Source: JBBQBQ01 sp038317685 (lineage in GTDB: Bacteria > Desulfobacterota > Desulfuromonadia > Desulfuromonadales > DDH964). From it: a DNA stretch of 12,776 nucleotides. Numbering within the stretch: position 1 is the stretch's first letter; the number at the start of each line of letters is the position of its first letter. This document shows, in pieces, positions 6,648 to 12,776 of the stretch. Location: the NCBI GenBank assembly GCA_038317685.1, contig JBBQBQ010000087.1:1-12776 (forward strand), given 5' to 3'. The notes below the pieces were generated by a model. It worked only from the letters and a program-made list of their open reading frames with translations. It had not been told where the DNA came from and made no database searches. The position numbers were made by a program, and so were the translations under genes.

Positions 6648-7466
6648 CTAAAGGGGAATTTCATCGATCTCCATGTCGAGCAGGTTGATGGTGAGCTGGC
6701 GACTGCGCAGCGGCCGTCCCAAGTCGAGGAGGACCTTGCAGACTTCGGCGACCTCGAAGCTGGCCACCAACGCCGGGGTAAAGGAGGGGTTGCCGAGCTG
6801 CTGCTCGATCCCTTTCCCCCCCTGCCAATGCCGGTAGATGGTCCGCAGTGAGCGTTCCCCCGGGTAGCTGGTGCCGACATGTCCGTACCAGCCGGCGATG
6901 GCACCGTGCACCAGAGGAATCCGCAGCTCTTCGCAGAGGTCCTCCAGCTCCAGGCGGGCGGTCACGTTGTCGACCGCATCGACCACGCAGTCGGCGCCGG
7001 CCAGCAGCCGGGTGCCGTTGGAGCGGTCGAGGAGCGCCCGGACCGGCCGCAGCGTCACCGCCGGGTTGACTTCGGCGATCCGCTCCGCGGCGACCTCCAC
7101 CTTGACTCGGCCGAGGGTCCCCGGGGTCGCGAGGAGCTGCCGGTTGAGATTATTCTCTTCGAAGAGATCGCTGTCAACCGCAATTATCCGCCCTACCCCG
7201 AGGCGGGCCAGCTGCTCCAGGATGTAACCACCGAGCCCGCCGGCGCCGACCACGGCGACGGTGCTGCGAAAGAGCCGCAATTGCTGGGCGGTGGAAATCA
7301 TCTGCCGATTGCGCTGGTAGCGGGCGGGGAGCAGGTCTGCGGCGAGGATCGCTTCTTCCACCTCGGCGAGGGTCAGCGCGAAGCGCTCCGCGGCCTCCCG
7401 CTGCAGCGGCCAGGGGATCAGGTCCCCGATCGCCCCGGCCTTGAAGAAGGTTTGCAGTCCCTCCAT
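6648..7466 (-). CDS. ThiF/MoeB/HesA-family adenylating enzyme
   Basis: A 272-aa E1-like enzyme that should adenylate the C-terminal glycine of the MoaD-type protein encoded directly upstream. It shows RYQRN..M (49-56), the ATP loop GAGGLGG (74-80), DSDLFEENNLNRQL (98-111) and the DAVDN motif (163-167), all typical of the family, then GNPSFTPALVASFEVAEVCK at the C-terminus. The paired CXXC zinc ligands of MoeB and ThiF are absent: where PCYRC is expected the text is PGERSLRTIY. An N-terminal extension of about 48 residues precedes the usual RYSRQ start. The ATG at 7466 is 1 nt after the moaD stop and has GGAGGGGG just upstream, overlapping the end of moaD. Called by family; a distinct MoeB or HesA symbol is not justified. 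Confidence 0.88.
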   Translation of the reverse strand: MEGLQTFFKAGAIGDLIPWPLQREAAERFALTLAEVEEAILAADLLPARYQRNRQMISTAQQLRLFRSTVAVVGAGGLGGYILEQLARLGVGRIIAVDSDLFEENNLNRQLLATPGTLGRVKVEVAAERIAEVNPAVTLRPVRALLDRSNGTRLLAGADCVVDAVDNVTARLELEDLCEELRIPLVHGAIAGWYGHVGTSYPGERSLRTIYRHWQGGKGIEQQLGNPSFTPALVASFEVAEVCKVLLDLGRPLRSRQLTINLLDMEIDEIPL

Positions 7467-7467
7467 C

Positions 7468-7692
7468 TCAACCCCCTCCGAGCAGCGGGAAGATCGCCAG
7501 GGTTTCCCCATCGACCAAAACCCGGTCGAGGGCGACATGGCGACTGTTGACCATCAGGATGCCGAGCTGCGCGCGGGACAGCTGCAGGCCGTCGACGACC
7601 TCCCCGACGGTCGTCCCGGGCGGATAGCTGCGAGCTTCGATCTCGAACCGGCCGATCCGGAAGGTGGCGAAGAGTTTGACGGTGATCGTCAT
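7468..7692 (-). CDS. moaD: MoaD/ThiS-type sulfur carrier protein
   Basis: A 74-aa beta-grasp protein: MTITVKLFATFR opens the first strand, then VGEVVDGLQL helix, ILMVNSRHV, LVDGETLAIFPLLGGG. The C-terminal double glycine needed for adenylation and thiocarboxylate formation is present, with one extra glycine (ends GGG), close to the usual 75-80 residues. The ATG at 7692 gives the family N-terminus; a GTG 2 codons upstream (7698), directly after the previous stop, is an alternative. It sits between the unknown 200-aa gene (6-nt gap) and the adenylating enzyme (1-nt gap), so it is its natural substrate. The linkage to the oxidoreductase suggests a dedicated carrier for tungsten pterin rather than a housekeeping MoaD. 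Confidence 0.9.
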   Translation of the reverse strand: MTITVKLFATFRIGRFEIEARSYPPGTTVGEVVDGLQLSRAQLGILMVNSRHVALDRVLVDGETLAIFPLLGGG

Positions 7693-7698
7693 AAGCAC

Positions 7699-8301
7699 CT
7701 AGTCCCTGAAATAGACCTTGAGCTGCAGCCGTTTTCCGGCCTCGACCTGAATCGTTTCCTGCAGAAACTGCTCAGGCGGGATTTTCCTGCCATCGAGCCA
7801 GCACCCCCTGGGGCGGAAGGTCTCCGGCTGGGTACCGAAAAAATCGCGCAGGCGCTCCGGGGCGATGAGAATCCCCCGCCCCAAAACCCGCGCGCCCAAC
7901 TCGTCCAGCAGGAGGTTGAAGAGTTTGAGCCTGATCCGCCCGGTCCTGGCGATCGGCACCTCGGAATCCTCATGATAGGTCATGGCGCCGCGCATCGCGG
8001 CGTAGTAGCCGCCGCTGCGCATGGTCGCGCCGACCAGTCCCGGCATGGCGCCGGAGAGGGCCAGCACCGCGCCGTCGTGAACCAGGGAGGTGACGGTATT
8101 GTCGACCGCCCGATGGTTGAGAAAAAGGGTTGTGATGCGTTTGGCGATATATTCGGCGGAGATTCCCAGCTGCCCGGTCAGCAGTTCCTTGACGCTGCAG
8201 CCGGTTTCGACCTCGATCTCGACCCCCTCCTGCAGCAGCGGGAAGAATATCCGCAGCAGTTCCGGCGCCAGGGTCACTTCAACGGATCGCTCGATCGCCA
8301 T
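7699..8301 (-). CDS. Unrecognised 200-aa protein, N-terminal half MoaD-like
   Basis: I do not recognise a named family. The 200-aa protein has no signal peptide or membrane segment. Residues 6-91 look like a beta-grasp domain: VEVTL and VEIEV as a first hairpin, GCSVKELL as the helix start, then FLNHRAVDN and VHDGAVLALSGAMPGLVG, which line up by eye with MVNSRHVALD and LVDGETLAIFPLLGGG of the neighbouring MoaD. Instead of ending at the glycine it continues: ATMRSGGYYAAMRGAMTYHEDSE (92-114), then a domain of about 85 residues with LFNLLLDELGARVLGRG and WLDGRKIPPEQFL, ending in QLKVYFRD. The ATG at 8301 has AAGAGGT about 9 nt upstream. It lies 98 nt after the oxidoreductase and abuts moaD. A role in maturing that enzyme is inferred from position only. 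Confidence 0.8.
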   Translation of the reverse strand: MAIERSVEVTLAPELLRIFFPLLQEGVEIEVETGCSVKELLTGQLGISAEYIAKRITTLFLNHRAVDNTVTSLVHDGAVLALSGAMPGLVGATMRSGGYYAAMRGAMTYHEDSEVPIARTGRIRLKLFNLLLDELGARVLGRGILIAPERLRDFFGTQPETFRPRGCWLDGRKIPPEQFLQETIQVEAGKRLQLKVYFRD

Positions 8302-8324
8302 GCGCGACGGACCTCTTCTTTCAT

Positions 8325-8384
8325 CGGCCCGAAGGGCCGGACCGACAGTTCGGGCCGGGGAGTCCGCTCGCAACACCCCGGCCC
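8325..8384 (-). other. Two intergenic hairpins between the oxidoreductase and the 200-aa gene
   Basis: The 98-nt gap 8302-8399 has two perfect inverted repeats: GGGCCGGGG-N15-CCCCGGCCC (8352-8384, 9 bp) and CGGCCC-N3-GGGCCG (8325-8339, 6 bp). Neither is followed by a T-run on the minus strand. They could stabilise the 3' end of the oxidoreductase message or partially attenuate transcription so that the maturation genes are made at lower level. Confidence 0.55.
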
Positions 8385-8399
8385 GATCCTTGACGGGTT

Positions 8400-10136
8400 T
8401 TACCAGTTAAAGACCGAATCGAGCTCCTCGTCCTTCATGGAAAAGACCTGATTGTGGGGCGCGATCGGGTCGGTGTAGAAGAAACGCGGCAGCCGGTCGT
8501 GTTCCTTGGTGAAACCGGCCCGCTTGTTGAAGTCCCGCTCCGCCGAAAGGACCTTCTTGCCGAGTTCGACGACGCTGTCGCCGGTCAGCTCGGTCCCGTA
8601 GAAGGCATTGAGCATGTCGAGGAGCGCCTGGAAGGTCTCCGGCTGATCCAGGATGGCGAAGGCGATGAAGAGGCACATCCCGGTGGAGTCGATGGCCGCG
8701 GTGGCGATCTGCAGGTTGCGGGAGAGCTCCACCTGACCTTCGGTCTTCAGGGGATCGACGTCGCCGCCGACCTTGAGGATGTTGGTGGCGATCGCATAGC
8801 CGGCGGTATGGTCGGCGCCCATGGTGGAGGTGGCGTAGGTCACGCCGATCCCCTGGATCGGGCGCGGATCGTAGGCCGGGATCGCCTGGTTCTTGACGAC
8901 CGGGACCTTCTCGACGCCGAAGACCTTGCCGGTAATCCCGGCGCCGCAGCCGAGAACCCGGCCGAGGGGCGTCCCCTTGCCGACTTCTTCGAGGAGCTTG
9001 ATCGCCCCTTCACGATTGCCGAATTCGGTGAGGCCGGCCTCCATGGCGACGCCGATGGTCGCCCCCATTTCGATGGTGTCGAGGCCGAAGTTGTCGTCCA
9101 TGAAATCGAGGCGGGCGATGGTGTCAAGATCGTCGATGCCGCAGTTGCCGCCGTGGGCCCAGACCGTCTCGTACTCGGGCTGTTTGGTCAGGTAGTTGCC
9201 ATCCTTGTCGTTATAGATCCCCGAGCATTGGATGACACAGCCGCGGTGGCAGCCGTGGGTGGCGGATCCGCCCCGTTTGATCTCCAGCTCGGCCTGGGCC
9301 TCGCCGCTGATTTTGGCGCCGCCGGGAAAGACCCCGGTCCTGAAGTTGAAGGTCGGGTAGCCGCCGGCCTCGTTGAGGACGTTGGTCAGAACGTTGGTGC
9401 CGAAGGCCGGCAGCCCCTCGCCGGTGACCGGGTGCTTGCGGAGGCCCTCGACGAACTTGCGGTTGGCCTCACGGTACTTGTCCGGGTCCTTCGGTGCCCG
9501 CACCTTCAGGCCGGAATCATCGAGGATGATCGCCTTGACCCGCTTCGAACCCATGACCGCGCCGACCCCGCCGCGCCCGCAATGCCGGGTAGGGCGCAGT
9601 TCCGGATCGGTACAGGCGATGGAGGCGGCCAGCAGCAGCCGCTCGCCGGCCGAACCGATCGACATATAGGCGACCTTGTCGCCATATTGCCCACGAAGTT
9701 TTTCGATCAGGGGGTAGTTGTTCAAAAGTTTCAGGCTGTTGTCAACCTCGACCTTGACCCCGTTCTGGCTGACATGAATCTTGTAGAGGTCATCGCCTTC
9801 CGGCTTCCCCTCCAGGATGATCGCGGCATAACCGATCCGGGCCAGGACCTGGGCGGCCTGCCCGCCGGCGTTCGACTCCTTGATGGTGCCGGTCAGCGGA
9901 CTCTTGCAGCCGACCGAGAGGCGCCCGGTCATGGCGCCGCTGGAGCCGCTCAGCATGCCCGGGGCAATCACCAGCTTGTTCTCCGCGCCGAGGGCGTGAC
10001 AGAGGGGATGAACCTCCTTGCTGACGATCAGCGAGGTCGTCGCCCGACCGCCGAGACCCGCGTAGTCCCCGACCGGCTCGGTCGTGACCTTCGGACCACC
10101 CTTGGCCCCCATGTTGATTCTGACGATTTTGTCCAT
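8400..10136 (-). CDS. aor: Tungsten-containing aldehyde:ferredoxin oxidoreductase
   Basis: A 578-aa member of the AOR family, close to the 605 aa of the Pyrococcus furiosus enzyme. It oxidises aldehydes to acids with ferredoxin as acceptor, or reduces acids in reverse, using a tungsten bis-pterin and one [4Fe-4S] cluster. Seen: the N-terminal pterin-binding domain (GDYAGLGGRATT, IAPGMLSGSSGAMTGR, KESNAGGQ), cysteines C296, C300, C304 and C488 as likely cluster ligands, EYET (321-324) and GADH with H443 near the expected substrate pocket. The first three cysteines are CX3CX3C rather than the usual CX2CX3C. No ferredoxin-like or flavin subunit is adjacent, so it is probably the single-subunit type. 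The ATG at 10136 has AAAGGAG 7 nt upstream, inside a hairpin controlled by a riboswitch. The actual aldehyde is unknown. Confidence 0.95.
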   Translation of the reverse strand: MDKIVRINMGAKGGPKVTTEPVGDYAGLGGRATTSLIVSKEVHPLCHALGAENKLVIAPGMLSGSSGAMTGRLSVGCKSPLTGTIKESNAGGQAAQVLARIGYAAIILEGKPEGDDLYKIHVSQNGVKVEVDNSLKLLNNYPLIEKLRGQYGDKVAYMSIGSAGERLLLAASIACTDPELRPTRHCGRGGVGAVMGSKRVKAIILDDSGLKVRAPKDPDKYREANRKFVEGLRKHPVTGEGLPAFGTNVLTNVLNEAGGYPTFNFRTGVFPGGAKISGEAQAELEIKRGGSATHGCHRGCVIQCSGIYNDKDGNYLTKQPEYETVWAHGGNCGIDDLDTIARLDFMDDNFGLDTIEMGATIGVAMEAGLTEFGNREGAIKLLEEVGKGTPLGRVLGCGAGITGKVFGVEKVPVVKNQAIPAYDPRPIQGIGVTYATSTMGADHTAGYAIATNILKVGGDVDPLKTEGQVELSRNLQIATAAIDSTGMCLFIAFAILDQPETFQALLDMLNAFYGTELTGDSVVELGKKVLSAERDFNKRAGFTKEHDRLPRFFYTDPIAPHNQVFSMKDEELDSVFNW

Positions 10137-10145
10137 CTCCGAACT

Positions 10146-10162
10146 CCTTTAACCTACAAAGG
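10146..10162 (-). promoter_or_regulatory. Hairpin masking the oxidoreductase ribosome-binding site
   Basis: CCUUU-N7-AAAGG on the RNA. The 3' arm is the Shine-Dalgarno AAAGGAG of the oxidoreductase gene. The same AAAGG also occurs in the 3' strand of riboswitch P1 (10173-10177), so the middle CCUUU (10158-10162) can pair with either copy. This is the expected layout of a translational on/off switch. Confidence 0.6.
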
Positions 10163-10168
10163 TGCAAA

Positions 10169-10263
10169 GTCTCCTTTCCACCAGGGAGGCAGGGCCGTTT
10201 CCAGCACTACCCGTTGGCCTTTCGCCATGGGACATCATCCGTTAGGCAGCCGGGCTCGGAGGT
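10169..10263 (-). promoter_or_regulatory. Moco/Tuco-family riboswitch ahead of the oxidoreductase
   Basis: Same landmarks and order as the copy at 6531-6625: CUCCGAG, GCCUAACGG, CAACGGGUA, GCUGGAAACGGC, GCCUCCC, GUGGAAAGGAGA. The GAAA-capped helix (10202-10211 with 10188-10197) is preserved, with one base pair swapped from C-G to G-C relative to the other copy, a compensatory change that supports the fold. The third hairpin is UGGC-GAAAG-GCCA here, not AGGUC-UGC-GGCCU. No terminator follows. Instead the ribosome-binding site is in a hairpin, so regulation is probably translational. An RNA of this class ahead of a tungsten enzyme makes tungsten cofactor a likely ligand, but the Mo form cannot be excluded. 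Confidence 0.88.
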
Positions 10264-10280
10264 TTTTCCAGGTTCATCAT

Positions 10281-10310
10281 CGTATAACAGAATCTGGCCT
10301 CGACACCAGA
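10281..10310 (-). promoter_or_regulatory. Candidate -10 box and inverted repeat of the oxidoreductase promoter
   Basis: On the minus strand TTATAC (10287-10282) is a fair -10 box that would start the transcript a dozen or so bases before riboswitch P1. Immediately upstream is a perfect inverted repeat TCTGG-N8-CCAGA (10293-10310), sitting where a -35 or a regulator site would be. No good -35 hexamer is present, so the repeat may bind an activator. Weak, position-based call. Confidence 0.35.
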
Positions 10311-10342
10311 CTTAAGTAGCCGGATTGCAAGGCCGTGGAAGG

Positions 10343-10367
10343 GGACCGGCGGCGGGGAGATCGGTCC
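10343..10367. other. Inverted repeat after the DUF2950 gene
   Basis: GGACCG-N13-CGGTCC just after the DUF2950 stop codon. It has no T-run on the minus strand, so it is at most a weak or Rho-assisted 3' end structure. Confidence 0.35.
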
Positions 10368-10375
10368 GCTCCGCC

Positions 10376-11344
10376 TCAGCGCCCGGCCCCCTCTTCATAC
10401 TGGTGCCAGCTGGGGTCCGGGTCGTAGGCGGTGATCGCCGCCGCGGCGGCTGCCGTATCCGGGCCGAGGTCCTTCTCATAGATCGTCCCTTCCTGGTTGA
10501 CGAGGAACGTCATGATCCCCGAAGCTCCATATCGGGCGGGATAGGCGACCAGGGCAAAGCCCAGGACCATCTTCCCGTCGGCCACGTAGTCGAAAGCGCC
10601 CCCCGGGGCATCGGCTCCCTGGCTTTTCAGGATCCTGAAAAAATAGCCGTGAAAGGGTTCGGGGGGGTCTTCTCCCAGTCCCCCCGTATACCCTTCCGCG
10701 GCAGCCTTTGCGAGCAGCGGGCCGAACGGACTGGCGGCTTCCCCGGCCGCCGCTTCCCAGTAGAGACCGTCCCGTTTCCCGGCGCTGCTGGCGAACTTCT
10801 GTGCGAATCCACCCCCCCCGCCCACCGGTTTACGGACAGCAAACTCCCTCTGGGCTTCGGTATAGGCGTGCATCACCTCGATGGTGTGGAGTTCGTTCCG
10901 GCCGATGCGCCGATCGAGGATCTCCTCCCGCCCCGCCCCGGTATCGAAGTGCCAGCGCCCTTCCTGCCGCACGATGGGGATCGGAAAGGGATAATCCTTG
11001 TTGCCGACGACCAGGACCACCCGCTCCGGATTCTGCATCTCAAAGCGGTGCTTCTCCCCGTAGGCTTTCAGAAAGCGCGCCCGTCCTTTCTGGTCGGCGA
11101 CCGGGTCGCCGGACGCAAGGAGGTCTTCCGCGCCGGGGCCGAGGATGGTGAGGAGTTCGGGCTGGGCTGCGGCAGAGAGCGCTCCAACCAGAGCCGTCAC
11201 CCCTTCCTGCGGGGAAGCGAAAAGCTTCTGGGCGGACGCCTCTTCGGCCTCGGCCCGAGGGGCGGCCAAGGCTATAAGTGCAGCGACGGTTGCCAAGGTT
11301 ACGGGGATCATCCGGCGGATTTTGTTGCCATGAGAGTTCAGCAT
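10376..11344 (-). CDS. Secreted DUF2950 family protein
   Basis: A 322-aa exported protein of unknown function. A Sec signal peptide covers about residues 1-33 (KIRR, hydrophobic run, cleavage after AEA). DUF2950 hallmarks are a FASPQEGVTALVGALSA opening, a HGYFFRILKSQG segment and a C-terminal GIMTFLVNQEGTIYEKDLG block ending with a YDPDPSWHQ tail. There is also a GGGGG stretch mid-protein. I chose the ATG at 11344, with GGGAGG 8 nt upstream. A GTG at 11383 would overlap the DUF3300 stop by 4 bp and add 13 residues ahead of the signal peptide, with a poorer ribosome-binding site. It follows the DUF3300 gene closely, and these two families are commonly paired, probably in the cell envelope. 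No role in tungsten use is suggested. Confidence 0.9.
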   Translation of the reverse strand: MLNSHGNKIRRMIPVTLATVAALIALAAPRAEAEEASAQKLFASPQEGVTALVGALSAAAQPELLTILGPGAEDLLASGDPVADQKGRARFLKAYGEKHRFEMQNPERVVLVVGNKDYPFPIPIVRQEGRWHFDTGAGREEILDRRIGRNELHTIEVMHAYTEAQREFAVRKPVGGGGGFAQKFASSAGKRDGLYWEAAAGEAASPFGPLLAKAAAEGYTGGLGEDPPEPFHGYFFRILKSQGADAPGGAFDYVADGKMVLGFALVAYPARYGASGIMTFLVNQEGTIYEKDLGPDTAAAAAAITAYDPDPSWHQYEEGAGR

Positions 11345-11379
11345 CGTCCATGCCTCCCTGGAGAGAAACAACCTCGGGT

Positions 11380-12776
11380 TCACTTCCGGCCACGGCCACG
11401 GTCGTCGCGGTTCTGACGCTTCTCCCCGCCCGCAGGGGTGTGGGCCCGGGTGCCCGCCCCCCCGTCCTGGCGGCTGAGGCGGCCGCGCTCGCTCGAGGTT
11501 CGTTCCTGAGGTCCCTCATCGACCCGGTTAAAGACGTTGTCGCGGCTTCCCTGGGGGGGGCTTTCGGTCCGCTTCCATGGCGTTTGCTCCGGGACGGATC
11601 GTTCACGCTGCGGCTTTTCGTTATCGACCCGCGCCCGCTCCTGGCGACCCCGGTCGAGCCGGGACCGGTCCTGGTCCTGCCGGTCTTTCAGTTCGCGTCC
11701 GACCCGTTCCTGCTCCTGGCGGTTGCGCTCAGTCAGTTCCCGCTGCCGTTTTTCCCGGTCGGCCTGATCCTTGACTTGAGTTTTCGTCCGCTGCGTCTGG
11801 CTCTCGACCCGTTGCCGTTCCTGGCCGGCGCGGTTGACCTGGGAGCGGTCGACCTGGGAGCGGTCGATGGTGCGCGGTTTTGGATTCACCGCGGTCGGCG
11901 CCCGCTCCTGGCGGTCGCGGACCGGGGGTGGTTCGATCCGCTCGGGAAAGCCCCGGGGGCCGGGACGGGCCTCCGGGGTGCGCGGGCGGTCCTGCCCGAA
12001 TTTTCTGGCGGTCGGCTGGTCGCGGTAAGCGACCCCCCGCCGATGCCCGGGGTCGTGGCGCCAAAGGCCGGGTTCCCTCTGCCAGCGCTCCTGCGGGACG
12101 AATCGGGGGCGGTGGCGGACATCGATGTGGAGGGTGTGACGGGGCCAGTCGAAGGAGCACCAGTTGCCGAAAGTGAAGCCGAAGGAGATGCCCGGCCAGT
12201 AGGAGATGCCGAAGGCGACTCGCGAGGGACCCCAGTAATAGGGGGGATAGCCGGGATACCACCAGGGGCCGTAGATGGAGAGGGGATCATAGTAGGGGAC
12301 ATAAATGACCTGGGGATCGGCCGGAACGATGACGATGGTTTGCCCCTCGACGGTCACCCGCTGCCGAGCGGTGCTGCCGAGAGTCCCTTCGGCATAGGCC
12401 TTGGAGCGCAGTTCCTGGACCATGTCCATGACCTCGTCCTCCTGGGCCAGAAAGGCGTTGCCGAGGTCGGTCGTTTCCCCGATTCGCTCGCTCATCAGCG
12501 ACAGAATCTCCGGGAAGTGGCAAAGAGCCTTGACGCTGGGGTCCCAGTCCTGCTCCAAAAGCAGTCGATCAAGGTCGTCGCCCCGCAAGTCCGGAGACCT
12601 TCCGAGCCAGCGGTCGGCCTCGATGATCTCGATGGGGTAAGTCGCCGCCATCAGGATCTGGGAAAGGAGCGCGTCGGGGTAGAGCGCGATCGGCGCCAGC
12701 ATCTGGGCGAGTTCCTCCCGCGAGAACGGTTCGGTCGCAGGCGGGGACCAGCCTTCCTGGGCCTGTGCTGGGCGGG
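11380..12776 (-). CDS. DUF3300 family protein, 5' end outside window
   Basis: About 464 residues are visible; the frame stays open to the right edge. The first visible residues, RPAQAQEG, look like the end of a signal peptide (cleavage after AQA), so only 20-30 residues are probably missing. The DUF3300 domain follows: EELAQMLAPIALYPDALLSQIL, a helical part up to about residue 115, then VPADPQVIYVPYYDP and a Tyr/Trp/Gly-rich segment (YGPWWYPGYPPYYWGP). The last 250 residues are low-complexity, dominated by Arg, Gln, Glu and Asp, ending RGRGRK, and probably disordered. Function of the family is unknown; export to the envelope is inferred. The stop is 35 nt before the DUF2950 start. Confidence 0.9.
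   Translation of the reverse strand, partial: RPAQAQEGWSPPATEPFSREELAQMLAPIALYPDALLSQILMAATYPIEIIEADRWLGRSPDLRGDDLDRLLLEQDWDPSVKALCHFPEILSLMSERIGETTDLGNAFLAQEDEVMDMVQELRSKAYAEGTLGSTARQRVTVEGQTIVIVPADPQVIYVPYYDPLSIYGPWWYPGYPPYYWGPSRVAFGISYWPGISFGFTFGNWCSFDWPRHTLHIDVRHRPRFVPQERWQREPGLWRHDPGHRRGVAYRDQPTARKFGQDRPRTPEARPGPRGFPERIEPPPVRDRQERAPTAVNPKPRTIDRSQVDRSQVNRAGQERQRVESQTQRTKTQVKDQADREKRQRELTERNRQEQERVGRELKDRQDQDRSRLDRGRQERARVDNEKPQRERSVPEQTPWKRTESPPQGSRDNVFNRVDEGPQERTSSERGRLSRQDGGAGTRAHTPAGGEKRQNRDDRGRGRK
11836..11865 (-). repeat. 15-bp exact tandem repeat in the DUF3300 tail
   Basis: Two identical 15-bp units encode DRSQV-DRSQV in the charged tail of the DUF3300 protein, followed by a degenerate NRAGQ. 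Such slippage-type repeats are expected in disordered low-complexity tails. Confidence 0.75.

Noticed and set aside
6634..6651. TTTAG-N8-CTAAA inverted repeat at the end of the adenylating-enzyme gene as a terminator
   Set aside because: AT-rich 5-bp stem overlapping the stop codon with no following T-run; the real terminator is downstream of the aptamer.
7441..8451. 336-codon plus-strand open frame
   Set aside because: Shadow opposite moaD and the 200-aa gene; low-complexity Gly/Asp/Gln content and no motif.
8454..10319. 621-codon plus-strand open frame opposite the oxidoreductase
   Set aside because: High-GC antisense shadow: its composition is Gly/Asp/Val/Leu-rich with no recognisable motif, and it crosses the riboswitch, while the minus-strand frame has clear AOR motifs.
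1..12776. CRISPR arrays, tRNA or rRNA genes, insertion sequences
   Set aside because: No regularly spaced repeats, no cloverleaf or rRNA-like blocks, no transposase motifs or terminal inverted repeats were seen.

Overview
The window is GC-rich and every gene I can support lies on the minus strand, so transcription runs from high to low coordinates. Gene content (a stand-alone tungsten aldehyde:ferredoxin oxidoreductase, a TupABC tungstate importer, an outer-membrane porin, a DUF3300/DUF2950 pair) suggests an anaerobic Gram-negative bacterium, most likely a Desulfuromonadia/Geobacter-type Desulfobacterota. That assignment is inference from gene content and protein style, not from a marker gene.

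Layout in transcription order. (1) 12776-10376: a DUF3300 protein (5' end outside the window) followed by a secreted DUF2950 protein, an envelope pair unrelated to the rest. (2) 10310-6648: a leader with a Moco/Tuco-family riboswitch, then the aldehyde:ferredoxin oxidoreductase gene, an unrecognised 200-aa protein that looks partly MoaD-like, a MoaD-type sulfur carrier, and a ThiF/MoeB/HesA-type adenylating enzyme. (3) 6637-654: a second copy of the same riboswitch, this one followed by an intrinsic terminator, then a divergent moaE, a porin, tupA, tupB, tupC and moeA. (4) 653-337: a gene-free gap with GC-rich hairpins, then the start of a family-2 glycosyltransferase that runs off the left edge.

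Regions 2 and 3 read as one tungsten circuit: porin and TupABC bring tungstate into the cell, MoeA inserts metal into pterin, MoaD/HesA/MoaE (perhaps with the 200-aa protein) make the dithiolene, and the oxidoreductase uses the cofactor. Both halves are headed by near-identical cofactor-sensing RNAs with two different predicted expression platforms: ribosome-binding-site masking ahead of the oxidoreductase and transcription termination ahead of moaE. Both platforms can be drawn with the 3' strand of P1 as the switching strand.

The most interesting points are the paired riboswitches with different output mechanisms, the 200-aa putative beta-grasp protein, the ThiF-family enzyme without zinc cysteines, the divergent MoaE, and the porin placed directly ahead of tupA.
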